Assembly (NCBI GenBank): GCA_017411385.1
Contig: JAFQQF010000006.1
Coordinates: 62,001 to 126,000, forward strand
Reading direction: 5' to 3'
DNA: 64,000 bases
Source of the DNA: Ruminococcus sp.
GTDB lineage: Bacteria > Bacillota > Clostridia > Oscillospirales > Acutalibacteraceae
Part shown: positions 1 through 8,446 of the stretch, piece by piece
How positions within the stretch are numbered: position 1 is the stretch's first letter
Layout of the letters: each line of letters opens with the position of its first letter
Notes under the pieces: generated by a model
Databases searched by the model: none
What the model saw: only the letters and a program-made list of their open reading frames with translations
Told to the model about the DNA's origin: nothing
Position numbers and translations under genes: made by a program

Positions 1-1
1 T

Positions 2-955
2 ATCTGGTTTGCAACCTTATTGTGTATTTTCTATGGTACCTATACTCTTACAATGCTCACATACTATGCAACCTTTGCTGAGATTGTAAAGGATGACAGG
101 GACAGAGTTCTCCTTTCAAACGTTAAGTCTATTTGTGACGTTGTGTATTTTTCTATGAGCTTTGCTCTTGTACCTGTGTTTGTAAGTATGCAGATGAATA
201 TCCGTGTGGTGGCACTCATCTTTATGCCCTTGGCACTTACAATGATGATTCCTCTGCTGATGATAAAGGAACAGCCTACCAACACTAAGGAAAGTCTTGA
301 AAATGTCAAGAGAGTCAGCTTTATTACATCTCTCAAATTTTCTTTCAAGAACACAAAATTTATTTATTGGCTGTGCCTTGTTTTTGTAATGAACATAGGA
401 CTTCAGCTATTTCTCTCCGGTATTAACGAGTTTTTCTCTACGACTGGCATTGATATGACCTTTGTAATGGCGTCTGCTTTTGCACCAGTGCCCTTTACAC
501 TTATGCTTTACAATAAGCTGGTGAAGAAGCACGGACTTAAGGTAGGCTTCCAGTTTGTATTGCTTACCTTTGCTATAGGTATGTCGCTTATGATGTTCTG
601 CAGGGTTCTCCCTCAGAATCTCATTCTTCCTTTTGCAATTATGTGCGGTATTATTGTTTCCTTTTCTATCGGTGCGTTCTTCTCTGTTACCTATACAATT
701 CCTTCTCAGATGGCTGCAGAGTATACCGAAAAAACAGGCATCAGTGCAGCTACAATGTACTTTGCTGTGCAGGGCCTTTTTGAGGCTGTATCCGCAGGTA
801 TTGCATCGGGTGTAATCCTTGTGTTCTTAAAGCAGTCCGGACTTGTTTCTATTATAACTCTTGTGGTTGCTTTTTTCTGCGTGGCGGCTTTTGTAATGGC
901 ATTCTTCCTGCCGGAGTCTGTGGCACTTATAGGAAAAGAAAAGGATAATAAATAA
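2..955 (+). CDS. MFS_2 (GPH-type) membrane transporter, 5' end cut off
   Basis: The frame is open from base 2, so this is the C-terminal part (about 317 residues) of a gene that begins before the window. It is almost entirely hydrophobic, with about eight membrane segments. The pattern around AEIVKDDRDRVLLS and the late QMAAEYTEKTGISAATMYFAVQG resemble the glycoside-pentoside-hexuronide/MFS_2 family of cation symporters. That family also includes lysolipid carriers such as MFSD2A. The stop overlaps the next start (TAATG), so it is translationally coupled to a ligase and an acyltransferase. This context makes a lipid or lysolipid substrate more attractive than a sugar, but the substrate is inference. 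Confidence 0.75.
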   Translation: MWFATLLCIFYGTYTLTMLTYYATFAEIVKDDRDRVLLSNVKSICDVVYFSMSFALVPVFVSMQMNIRVVALIFMPLALTMMIPLLMIKEQPTNTKESLENVKRVSFITSLKFSFKNTKFIYWLCLVFVMNIGLQLFLSGINEFFSTTGIDMTFVMASAFAPVPFTLMLYNKLVKKHGLKVGFQFVLLTFAIGMSLMMFCRVLPQNLILPFAIMCGIIVSFSIGAFFSVTYTIPSQMAAEYTEKTGISAATMYFAVQGLFEAVSAGIASGVILVFLKQSGLVSIITLVVAFFCVAAFVMAFFLPESVALIGKEKDNK

Positions 956-2877
956 TGGCATATATAAAAAAGACAGTAAGAGAAAATTGTCTTAAACTTA
1001 AGGAAACTTCAATGACTTTTGAGGATATATATAACATTGTGTTCAGCTTCAAGGACAACGTAATGGCTGAATACAATACCCTTATGGGTCCTCAGAGCGT
1101 TACATACAAGGAAGCACAGGATAATATCGAAAGCATCTCTGTTGCAATTATGAAGGAATACGGTACAGGTGAGTTTATCGGCTTGTATGCAGAAAACTGC
1201 GTGGAGTGGATTGAGCTTTTCTGGGCGATTCTCAGAAGCGGTAACAAGCCTTGCCTTATAAATCTTCGCCAGCCTGTAGCTTTCTCAAAAGGAATACTTG
1301 ATACACTTTCGGTAAAGCTTGTGCTTTGCAAGGATGAATGCCCTGATTTTTGTAGGGATAGCTTAAGCTTTGAGGCTTTGCTTGAGAAGGGCAGAAAGCA
1401 CAACCAAAAGGACAAAACAGATTTTGCAAATGAGTTTGCACTGTCTACTTCAGGTACTACCCTCAAAGAAAAAATCTGCATTTATTCAGGCAAAGAAGTA
1501 AGTTGTCAGATACTCAACATTTTATCTATGCAGGAGATAAATCCCGGATTGGTAGAAACCTACAAAGGAAAAATCAAAATGCTTGCATTCTTGCCTCTTT
1601 ATCATATTTTCGGTTTGGAGGCTATGTATCTTTGGTACTCCTTCTGGGGTTCAACCTTTGTTTTTCTCTCTAATATGAACCCTGACAATATACTCTACAC
1701 AATCCGCAGATACGAGGTAACACACATTTTTGCAGTACCTCTGCTGTGGGAGGCTGTGGAGAAATCTCTTTTGCGCACAATAGCCACAAGAGATGAAAAA
1801 ACTCAGAAAAAGTTTGAGAAGGCAACCAAAGCTTCTCTGAAGCTTCAGAAATTTTCGCCTGCCGTTGGCAAGGTGTTTGCAAAGCTTTTTCTTAAAGATG
1901 TCAGAAGCAGGCTGTTTGGTAACAGCGTACGTTTCTGTATATCAGGCGGAAGTGCAATCAAGGAGTCCACGCTAAGACTTATCAATGCACTTGGCTATGA
2001 GCTTTATAACGGCTACGGTATGAGTGAAATCGGTATTACCTCCGTGGAGCTTTCGCGCAGGGTTTGTGAGCGTATAGAAGGCTCAATAGGCAAGCCCTTT
2101 GACTCGGTAGAGTATAAAATCGGTGAGGATAACAAGCTTTTTGTCCGCGGTGAATCTATCTGCAAAAGCGTTATTGTTGAGGGTGATAAGCTTCCTACAG
2201 AGGGTTTCTTTGACACAGGCGATGTGATGGAGTGTGACAAAAGAGGCTGTTATCACATTAAGGGCAGAATCTCTGATGTGGTGTTTGGCCCTGACGGCGA
2301 AAATCTCAATCCTGATTTTTCTGAGGATGCTTTTACTCTTTCTGAGGCGGAGGCACTGAGTGTTCTGGGCAATGAGGATAACTCAAAGCTTATACTTGTA
2401 GTGAAGCTTTCCTCTCAGCTTCCCCATGCAAAGCTTAACAGTCTGAAAGAAAAAATTCTTATGTGCAATGCTGAATTGCCTTCGTCATATCAGGTTAAGG
2501 AGTTTTACTATACCTTAAATCCAATAATGGACTCTATGGCAATTAAGGTCAGCCGTGCTTACCTTAGAAAAGCAATTTCAGAGGGTAGGGTAGTGCTTCA
2601 TAGCTTTGAAGAAAAACCGAATGAGGAAAATGTCGATGAGGATAGCGAAATTCGCTTGGCTCTCCGTGAGCTTTTCTGCAAGGTGCTTCGTAAAACACCT
2701 GATGAGATTACCGATTCAGGTCATTTTATGAACGATTTGGGCGGTACAAGTCTGGATTATTTTGCTCTTGTGGGCGAGATTGATAACCGCTTCGGAATCA
2801 CTCTCGGTTTTGAGTCGGAGCAGTTTGGTTATTGCATAGATGATTTTGAAAGAATCATAAAGGAAATGATAAGCTGA
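955..2877 (+). CDS. AMP-dependent ligase with C-terminal acyl-carrier domain
   Basis: A 640-residue two-domain enzyme. Residues ~1-550 are an ANL-superfamily adenylating domain: YNGYGMSEIG (A5), FFDTGD (A7), a KGRISD hinge (A8), and a late Lys in MAIKVSRAYLR that fits the A10 catalytic Lys. The phosphate-binding loop reads STSGTTLKEK, which lacks the usual TG and P. Residues ~565-640 are a phosphopantetheine carrier with the attachment motif GGTSLDYF (Ser599). It would activate a carboxylic acid as acyl-AMP and load it on its own carrier for transfer. It overlaps the genes on both sides (TAATG and TGATG). The acyltransferase next door suggests the acid is fatty. An NRPS-like standalone module is the alternative. 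Confidence 0.85.
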   Translation: MAYIKKTVRENCLKLKETSMTFEDIYNIVFSFKDNVMAEYNTLMGPQSVTYKEAQDNIESISVAIMKEYGTGEFIGLYAENCVEWIELFWAILRSGNKPCLINLRQPVAFSKGILDTLSVKLVLCKDECPDFCRDSLSFEALLEKGRKHNQKDKTDFANEFALSTSGTTLKEKICIYSGKEVSCQILNILSMQEINPGLVETYKGKIKMLAFLPLYHIFGLEAMYLWYSFWGSTFVFLSNMNPDNILYTIRRYEVTHIFAVPLLWEAVEKSLLRTIATRDEKTQKKFEKATKASLKLQKFSPAVGKVFAKLFLKDVRSRLFGNSVRFCISGGSAIKESTLRLINALGYELYNGYGMSEIGITSVELSRRVCERIEGSIGKPFDSVEYKIGEDNKLFVRGESICKSVIVEGDKLPTEGFFDTGDVMECDKRGCYHIKGRISDVVFGPDGENLNPDFSEDAFTLSEAEALSVLGNEDNSKLILVVKLSSQLPHAKLNSLKEKILMCNAELPSSYQVKEFYYTLNPIMDSMAIKVSRAYLRKAISEGRVVLHSFEEKPNEENVDEDSEIRLALRELFCKVLRKTPDEITDSGHFMNDLGGTSLDYFALVGEIDNRFGITLGFESEQFGYCIDDFERIIKEMIS

Positions 2878-3521
2878 TGTATGAGTTCTTCAGATGGGTT
2901 GCCATAGTTACAGGTTGGCCCTTCCAAGGATTATTCTTCAAAAGAAAAACATATTATGAGGATAAAAAGGCTCAGAACAGAAAAGTCAAGGGTGCGGCGC
3001 TTGTTGTTATGAATCACTATAACATCCTTGATTATGTGATGAACGCTTTTGTGTTCTTTCCCAGAAAGCTTTGGATAGTGCTTTCTGAGTGGATATATCA
3101 GCAGAGTGATTTTTTTGAATTTGGAATGAAGTTCTTTGGTGGTATCCGTGCCGACAGAGATATCAAAAGTATGAGCTTTGTTGACAAGAGCGTTGAGGTG
3201 CTTGAAAAGGGCGGTATGGTACAGATTTTTCCCGAAGCACACAACACTCCCGACGGAGAGATGCATCCCTTCAAGCCAAGCTATGTGCTCATTGCTCTGC
3301 GTTCGGGTGCTCCTATTATCCCTGTGATTACAGACGGTAATTACGGATTTCTGAAACGTGCCCATATAATCATCGGCAAGAAAATCTATCTGCGTGATTA
3401 TTGCTCCTCTGTGAATCCTTCCCGTGAAGAGATTGAACGCCTTAACGGTATAGTCTTCGATAAGTGTTCACAGCTAAAAAAAGAGCTGTTAGTTTTATCA
3501 GACAAGACTCCTCATAAGTAA
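2877..3521 (+). CDS. PlsC-type lysophospholipid/glycerophosphate acyltransferase
   Basis: 214 residues, near the usual size for 1-acyl-glycerol-3-phosphate acyltransferases. The catalytic H(X4)D motif is present as NHYNILD (His47, Asp52). The second motif, usually FPEGTR, reads FPEAHN (Phe118-Glu120), so the Glu is kept but the Gly-Thr-Arg phosphate-binding part is altered. The APIIPV motif follows. The start overlaps the stop of the ligase-carrier gene (TGATG). The family transfers acyl groups from acyl-ACP or acyl-CoA to a lysolipid at the membrane. Here the carrier domain of the upstream gene is a plausible donor (inference). Confidence 0.85.
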   Translation: MYEFFRWVAIVTGWPFQGLFFKRKTYYEDKKAQNRKVKGAALVVMNHYNILDYVMNAFVFFPRKLWIVLSEWIYQQSDFFEFGMKFFGGIRADRDIKSMSFVDKSVEVLEKGGMVQIFPEAHNTPDGEMHPFKPSYVLIALRSGAPIIPVITDGNYGFLKRAHIIIGKKIYLRDYCSSVNPSREEIERLNGIVFDKCSQLKKELLVLSDKTPHK

Positions 3522-3545
3522 TTCATTATTGAAAGGTAAGTTTTT

Positions 3546-4502
3546 ATGTCGCCTGTATTACAAATAATACTGACCATATTGTTCTGGCTTGCTGTTTCCG
3601 GCCTTTTTATGCTTGTGTTCAGTTGGTTTCTTATATCTTATATTATTTACACAATGCACCTCAAACGCCGAGGCAAACACAGATGGACTCGTGAACGCTC
3701 AAGTGATGACCCACGCCAGATTGTTATGTACGACGAGGGTACACTGTGGAGCGAAAAATTCTCTGACAAAAAGCAGGACTTGCACATTGTAAACGAAGGA
3801 CTCAACCTTTATGGTGAGTACTATGATTTAGGCTACGACAGAGCTGTTATTATGCTATCAGGCAGAACAGAAGGACTCAGATATAATTACTACTTTGCAC
3901 AGCCTTATTCAGAGTGCGGCTTTAATGTGCTTACCATTGATCAGCGTGCTCACGGCGAAAGCGACGGAGAGTTCAACACCGTAGGCTTTGACGAGCACAA
4001 GGATGCGCTGGCTTGGGCGGAGTATCTGCATAAAAACTTTGGAGTAAAGAAAATTATTATGCATGGTATCTGTATCGGTGGCAGCACGGGACTTTTTGCT
4101 CAGGTAAGCAAAAACTGCCCAGACTATATTGACGGACTTGTGGTTGAGGGTATGCATCCCAATTTCTGTGAAAGCTTCAAAAATCACATGATAGAGCTTA
4201 ATAAAAGTGTAAATCCTGTTATCCACTTTGTTGATATGTGGATGCGGATTTTCACAGGCAACAGTATGAAGTATGGTCCCATTGACTGTATTGACAAAAT
4301 GCATAAACCGCTTCTGATGCTTCACTCCCGTGAGGATAAATACTCAACTCCCCAGTATGCACAGATTCTTTTTGATAAGTGTGCATCGGATAAAAAACGT
4401 ATTGTGTTCTTTGACAAGGGCGACCACTCTATGATTCGCATTGTTGACAAAGAAAAATACGATAATTCTATCAAGGGTTTCATAAAGGATTACTATTCCT
4501 AA
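3546..4502 (+). CDS. Membrane-anchored alpha/beta hydrolase with a Cys in the nucleophile position
   Basis: 318 residues. An N-terminal membrane segment (residues ~5-33) is followed by basic residues, then an alpha/beta-hydrolase domain. The strand-turn DQRAHGESDG, the nucleophile elbow HGICIGGST, an acid loop LHSREDKYS and a late His in GDHSMI are all visible. The elbow is G-x-C-x-G with Cys176 where most members have Ser. The gene lies 24 bases after the acyltransferase with no terminator between, and a strong hairpin terminator follows, so it is probably the last gene of the lipid-like operon. A lipase or thioesterase role is possible but unproven. Confidence 0.8.
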   Translation: MSPVLQIILTILFWLAVSGLFMLVFSWFLISYIIYTMHLKRRGKHRWTRERSSDDPRQIVMYDEGTLWSEKFSDKKQDLHIVNEGLNLYGEYYDLGYDRAVIMLSGRTEGLRYNYYFAQPYSECGFNVLTIDQRAHGESDGEFNTVGFDEHKDALAWAEYLHKNFGVKKIIMHGICIGGSTGLFAQVSKNCPDYIDGLVVEGMHPNFCESFKNHMIELNKSVNPVIHFVDMWMRIFTGNSMKYGPIDCIDKMHKPLLMLHSREDKYSTPQYAQILFDKCASDKKRIVFFDKGDHSMIRIVDKEKYDNSIKGFIKDYYS

Positions 4503-4525
4503 TATAATTTAATATTGCTTTGTAA

Positions 4526-4561
4526 TAAATGCTTCGGTATATCTGAGGCATTTATTTTTTT
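4526..4561 (+). terminator. Intrinsic terminator after the lipid-like operon
   Basis: An 11-bp stem (AAATGCTTCGG with CTGAGGCATTT, including G-U pairs) has a 5-base loop and is followed by a run of T. Confidence 0.85.
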
Positions 4562-4588
4562 ATTTTTACATTGTTTACATTTGTTTTA

Positions 4589-4618
4589 TTGCCTAAACGT
4601 AGTAAACCGTGGTATAAT
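4589..4618 (+). promoter_or_regulatory. Promoter of the LOG/MBL genes
   Basis: TTGCCT, 18-base spacer, TATAAT, with an extended -10 (TGG just before TATAAT). It lies 35 bases before the ATG at 4653. Confidence 0.65.
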
Positions 4619-4652
4619 AAAAAAGCAAAATATACAAGTCAGGAGTGATTAT

Positions 4653-5234
4653 ATGAAAATTTGTGTGTTTGGTGCGGCTTCTCCAAAGATAGACAAGGAG
4701 TATATTGAGCGTGTTGAGCTTCTTGGTGAAGAGATGGTAAAGCGCGGACATTCCCTTGTTTTCGGAGGCGGCGGTAACGGACTTATGGGTGCTGTAGCCA
4801 GAGGTGTTCAGGCACAGGGAGGATATATTGAGGGTATAATTCCCAGCTTTTTTGAGAATGAGAGCATCGAGGAGGTGTTCCCTTATTGTGATGAGGTTTT
4901 CGAAACCGCTACCATGCGTGAAAGAAAGCAGATTATGGAGGACCGCTCTGATGCTTTTATAATCGTACCCGGCGGAATCGGTACCTTTGAGGAGTTCTTT
5001 GAGATTATGACTTTAAGGCAGCTTTGCCGTCACAATAAACCTATTGCACTTTTTAACATAAAAGGCTATTACAACGAGCTTAATGCTATGATGCAGGCTG
5101 CTGTTGAAAAGGGCTTTGTCCGCTCAGCGGTGGACGCCCTTTATAAAACCACAGACAATATGGATGAGCTGTTCGCCTTTTTGGAGGCACCTCAGCCCGA
5201 GAATTTACTTGTAAAAGACCTGAAGGACGGTTGA
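4653..5234 (+). CDS. LOG-family nucleotide 5'-monophosphate phosphoribohydrolase
   Basis: 193 residues from the ATG at 4653, which has AGGAG seven bases upstream; the open frame extends further back but crosses the promoter. The Rossmann-like fold of the LOG/TIGR00730 family is shown by GGGGNGLMG and by PGGIGTFEEFFE (residues 106-117), the signature that binds the phosphoribose. Members cleave the N-glycosidic bond of (cytokinin) nucleoside monophosphates. In Gram-positive bacteria the physiological substrate is unclear; nucleotide salvage is usually assumed. The MBL-fold nuclease gene follows after four bases, so the two are probably co-transcribed. Confidence 0.88.
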   Translation: MKICVFGAASPKIDKEYIERVELLGEEMVKRGHSLVFGGGGNGLMGAVARGVQAQGGYIEGIIPSFFENESIEEVFPYCDEVFETATMRERKQIMEDRSDAFIIVPGGIGTFEEFFEIMTLRQLCRHNKPIALFNIKGYYNELNAMMQAAVEKGFVRSAVDALYKTTDNMDELFAFLEAPQPENLLVKDLKDG

Positions 5235-5238
5235 TTGT

Positions 5239-6852
5239 ATGAAGCTTACCTTTATCGGTGCCTGCCACGAGGTAACAGGCAGCTGTACTCTCATTGAGGT
5301 TGCAGGGAAGTACTCGCTTGTGGATTTCGGTATGCCTCAGGGAGTGGATGTGTTTGAAAATGCACCCTTGCCTGTGCACCCTGCAGAGATTGAAAACCTC
5401 TTTTTAACTCACGCTCACGTGGACCATTCGGGCTACATTCCTCTGCTTTATAAAAACGGCTTCCGCGGTACGGTTTTTGCAACAGCTGAAACCTGTGACT
5501 TGTGCGAAATTATGCTGCGTGATTGTGCACACATTCAGGAGTCGGAGGCAAACTACAAAAGCAGAAAGAGCAGACGTGCAGGAAAAGGTGCGGTTGAGCC
5601 CTTGTATTCTGTGGAGGATGCCGAGGCGGTGCTCAAACAGTTCAGACGATGCAGATATGCTGACAGATTTCAGATTAACGAGAATATCTCTCTGAGATTT
5701 ACTGATATAGGTCATTTGCTGGGAAGTGCCTGTGTTGAGCTGTGGCTTACTGAGGGCGAAACAGAGAAGAAGGTTGTTTTCAGCGGTGATGTGGGCAATA
5801 CAAACCAGCCTATCATAAATGACCCAAAGGCGGTCGAGGGGTGCGACTATCTTGTGATTGAGTCAACCTATGGCAATCGTATTCACGAGCGTCACAGAGA
5901 GGACACAATTAACACCCTTGCACAGTATATCCAAACTACGCTTGATAAGGGAGGAAGCCTGATTATACCTTCCTTTGCTGTGGGAAGAACCCAAGAGCTT
6001 TTATACTTTATCCGCGAAATTAAGAACGAGGGCTTGGTGAAAGGCCACGACGGATTCCCTGTTTACGTGGACTCGCCCCTTGCCAATGAAGCTACAAGCA
6101 TCTATATGCAGTGCAGTACGGATTGCTTTGACGAGGGCATAAAGGCAGTAATGCAAAGAGGCGAAAATCCCCTTGTTTTTGACGGGCTCAAAACCTATGT
6201 TACCATTGATGAGAGCAAAAAGCTTAACGCGGATGACACTCCTAAGGTGGTGATTTCTGCCAGCGGTATGTGTGAGGCAGGCAGAGTGTGCCACCACCTG
6301 AAGTATAACCTGTGGAAGAAAAACTGTACCGTGCTGTTTGTAGGCTATCAGGCACAGGGAACCTTGGGCAGGAAGATTCAGGATGGGGCAGAGAGTGTCA
6401 GAATTTTCGGTGATGAAATAGCAGTCAATGCCCGTGTGTGTTCTCTCAACGGTATCAGCGGTCACGCGGATAAAGAGGGGCTTTTAAACTGGATTGACAG
6501 CATAAAGAACAAGCCCTGTGAGGTGTTTGTAAACCACGGAGAGGATACCTCCTGCACAGAGTTTGCAAAGACAGTAAAGGAAGCCTTCGGTATAAAAGCT
6601 GAGGCTCCCTACTCGGGTACGGTGTATGACCTGCTTCGAGGTGAATACGAGTACAAGGCTTCTCCTGTTTATGTGAAGCAAAAAGCTAAATCGGCTCCGC
6701 CTGTTACAAAGAGCAGAATTGCTTTTTCCAAGCTTTCAAAGGCTGTGGATGAGCTTGTTTCTGTGGCATCAACCTGTGACGGTATTCCTAACAAGGAGCT
6801 TGAAAGGTTTGCCCGTGAGGTTCAGGCTTTGGCGGATAAATACAGAATCTAA
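5239..6852 (+). CDS. MBL-fold/beta-CASP RNA-processing hydrolase
   Basis: 537 residues. The metal-binding HxHxDH motif is HAHVDH (58-63). A later His (TDIGHLLGSA) and Asp (FSGDVGN) complete a two-zinc site. A beta-CASP insert and a C-terminal RMMBL module (SGHADKEGLLNW, then VNHGEDTS) follow. This matches the CPSF-like MBL hydrolases found across bacteria and is distinct from the RNase J at 54.4 kb. The role is probably RNA cleavage or exonucleolysis; the exact substrate is unknown. It starts four bases after the LOG gene with no separate promoter. Confidence 0.85.
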   Translation: MKLTFIGACHEVTGSCTLIEVAGKYSLVDFGMPQGVDVFENAPLPVHPAEIENLFLTHAHVDHSGYIPLLYKNGFRGTVFATAETCDLCEIMLRDCAHIQESEANYKSRKSRRAGKGAVEPLYSVEDAEAVLKQFRRCRYADRFQINENISLRFTDIGHLLGSACVELWLTEGETEKKVVFSGDVGNTNQPIINDPKAVEGCDYLVIESTYGNRIHERHREDTINTLAQYIQTTLDKGGSLIIPSFAVGRTQELLYFIREIKNEGLVKGHDGFPVYVDSPLANEATSIYMQCSTDCFDEGIKAVMQRGENPLVFDGLKTYVTIDESKKLNADDTPKVVISASGMCEAGRVCHHLKYNLWKKNCTVLFVGYQAQGTLGRKIQDGAESVRIFGDEIAVNARVCSLNGISGHADKEGLLNWIDSIKNKPCEVFVNHGEDTSCTEFAKTVKEAFGIKAEAPYSGTVYDLLRGEYEYKASPVYVKQKAKSAPPVTKSRIAFSKLSKAVDELVSVASTCDGIPNKELERFAREVQALADKYRI

Positions 6853-6862
6853 TTTTTTTACA

Positions 6863-6903
6863 AAGGCAAGATACTGCTGAACATTCGACAGTTATCTTGC
6901 CTT
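6863..6903. other. Intergenic hairpin before the MATE gene
   Basis: AAGGCAAGATA at the left pairs with TATCTTGCCTT at the right, and the stem continues inward with one bulge. No T-run follows on either strand, so it is not a standard terminator. It ends about ten bases before the MATE start and could affect read-through or mRNA processing. Confidence 0.5.
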
Positions 6904-6913
6904 ATGGTGTGTT

Positions 6914-8317
6914 ATGAATATAAGGAAATACATAGGTAATAAAGAGTTTTATAAAAAGGTTTTGGTGATTACCCTGCCTATACTCATACAGCAGGTAATT
7001 ACCAATTTTGTAAGCCTTATTGACAATATTATGGTCGGGCAAATCGGCACAGAGCAGATGTCGGGAGTTGCCATTGTAAATCAGCTTATTTATGTTTTCA
7101 ACGTGTGCATTTTTGGCGGAGTTTCGGGTGCCGGTATCTTTACCGCTCAGTACTTCGGCAAGGGTGACCACAAGGGTGTGCGTGCAACCTTCAGGGCAAA
7201 AATTATTATTGTGTCCTTGATGTCGGCACTTTGTATCGGACTTTTCCTTTTGTTTGACGAGGAGCTGATTTCTCTTTATCTGCACAAGGGACAGGACAAT
7301 CTTGATTTGTCTGCTACTCTTATGTACGGCAAGGAGTATATGAAAATTATGCTGCTGCAGCTACCCTTGTTTGCACTTACTCAGGCTTATGCAGGAACAC
7401 TCAGAGAAACAGGCAGGACTGTGCCTCCAATGCTGGGAGGTATGGTTGCGGTTTTTGTGAATGTAATCCTTGACTATGTACTCATATTCGGAGTGGAGTT
7501 TCTCTCTATTCCTGCAATGGGCATCAAGGGTGCCGCTATTGCAACGGTTTCTTCCCGTGTGTGTGAGTTTGCGGTAGTTGTGCTTTGGACTCATTGTAAC
7601 AGGAAAAAGAATGAGTATATTAAAGGTGCATTCAGAAGCTTTCGGATACCCCGTGAGCTTATGGGCGGAATTGTAAGAAAAGGTTTCCCCCTTATGCTTA
7701 ATGAGGTGCTATGGTCTACGGGGCAGGCTGTGCTTGTAGGCTGTTACTCCACCCGCGGACTTGAGGCGGTATCTGCAATGAATATAAGCTCTACGGTTTC
7801 CAACTTGTTCTTCTGTGCATTCTTTGCCTTCGGAAGTGCTATCAGTATTGTGGTGGGACAGCTCCTTGGAGCAGGGGAACTTCAGCGTGCAAAGGACGAG
7901 GACAGAAAGCTTATCGCTACCGCGGTTGCAATTTGCGTTGTAATCGGTACGGTTATGGCGTTTCTTTCTCCTTTGTTTCCGCAGATTTACAACACGACGG
8001 ATACAGTCAAAAGAATTGCGACGCAGTGCTTGTTTATAAGCTCGGTGATGATGCCCTTCCACGGATTTATCCACACAGCGTATTTTACTCTTCGTTCAGG
8101 AGGAAAGACAGTTGTTACCTTCCTTTTTGACAGTGTATATGTGTGGGTGATTTTGATTGTTGCGGCATTTTCGCTATCAAGGTTTACTACCCTTGATGTG
8201 GTGAAAATGTATGCAATAGTGCAGAGCCTTGACATACTCAAGTGCATTGTGGGATACGTCCTTGTTAAGAAGGGTGTGTGGGTGAATAACCTTGTTGAGG
8301 ACAAGTCTTTGGCTTAA
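6914..8317 (+). CDS. MATE-family multidrug/cation antiporter
   Basis: 467 residues with twelve predicted membrane segments in two similar halves, the expected MATE layout. The N-terminal half has ITLPILIQQVITNFVSLIDNIMVGQIG, the usual MatE opening, and the second half carries FPLMLNEVLWSTGQA. Such proteins export organic cations or drugs in exchange for Na+ or H+. A terminator follows, and a hairpin without T-run precedes it, so it may be partly co-transcribed with the MBL gene. No substrate can be read from the sequence. Confidence 0.9.
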   Translation: MNIRKYIGNKEFYKKVLVITLPILIQQVITNFVSLIDNIMVGQIGTEQMSGVAIVNQLIYVFNVCIFGGVSGAGIFTAQYFGKGDHKGVRATFRAKIIIVSLMSALCIGLFLLFDEELISLYLHKGQDNLDLSATLMYGKEYMKIMLLQLPLFALTQAYAGTLRETGRTVPPMLGGMVAVFVNVILDYVLIFGVEFLSIPAMGIKGAAIATVSSRVCEFAVVVLWTHCNRKKNEYIKGAFRSFRIPRELMGGIVRKGFPLMLNEVLWSTGQAVLVGCYSTRGLEAVSAMNISSTVSNLFFCAFFAFGSAISIVVGQLLGAGELQRAKDEDRKLIATAVAICVVIGTVMAFLSPLFPQIYNTTDTVKRIATQCLFISSVMMPFHGFIHTAYFTLRSGGKTVVTFLFDSVYVWVILIVAAFSLSRFTTLDVVKMYAIVQSLDILKCIVGYVLVKKGVWVNNLVEDKSLA

Positions 8318-8329
8318 TAAAAACGTACT

Positions 8330-8362
8330 AAAGGGACACGACAAACCGTGTCCCTTTTTCTG
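8330..8362 (+). terminator. Intrinsic terminator after the MATE gene
   Basis: AAAGGGACACG and CGTGTCCCTTT form a perfect 11-bp stem with a six-base loop, followed by T residues. Confidence 0.92.
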
Positions 8363-8389
8363 TTGCTTTTTATGTTTTTTCGACAGGTT

Positions 8390-8418
8390 TTGACATATCA
8401 AAAACAATGTGATATAAT
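8390..8418 (+). promoter_or_regulatory. Consensus sigma-A promoter of the lipid kinase gene
   Basis: TTGACA, exactly 17 bases, TATAAT, and also an extended -10 (TGA before TATAAT). This is one of the strongest promoters in the window by sequence. Confidence 0.85.
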
Positions 8419-8446
8419 TGTAGCATTATTCTAAGGAGATGTTACT

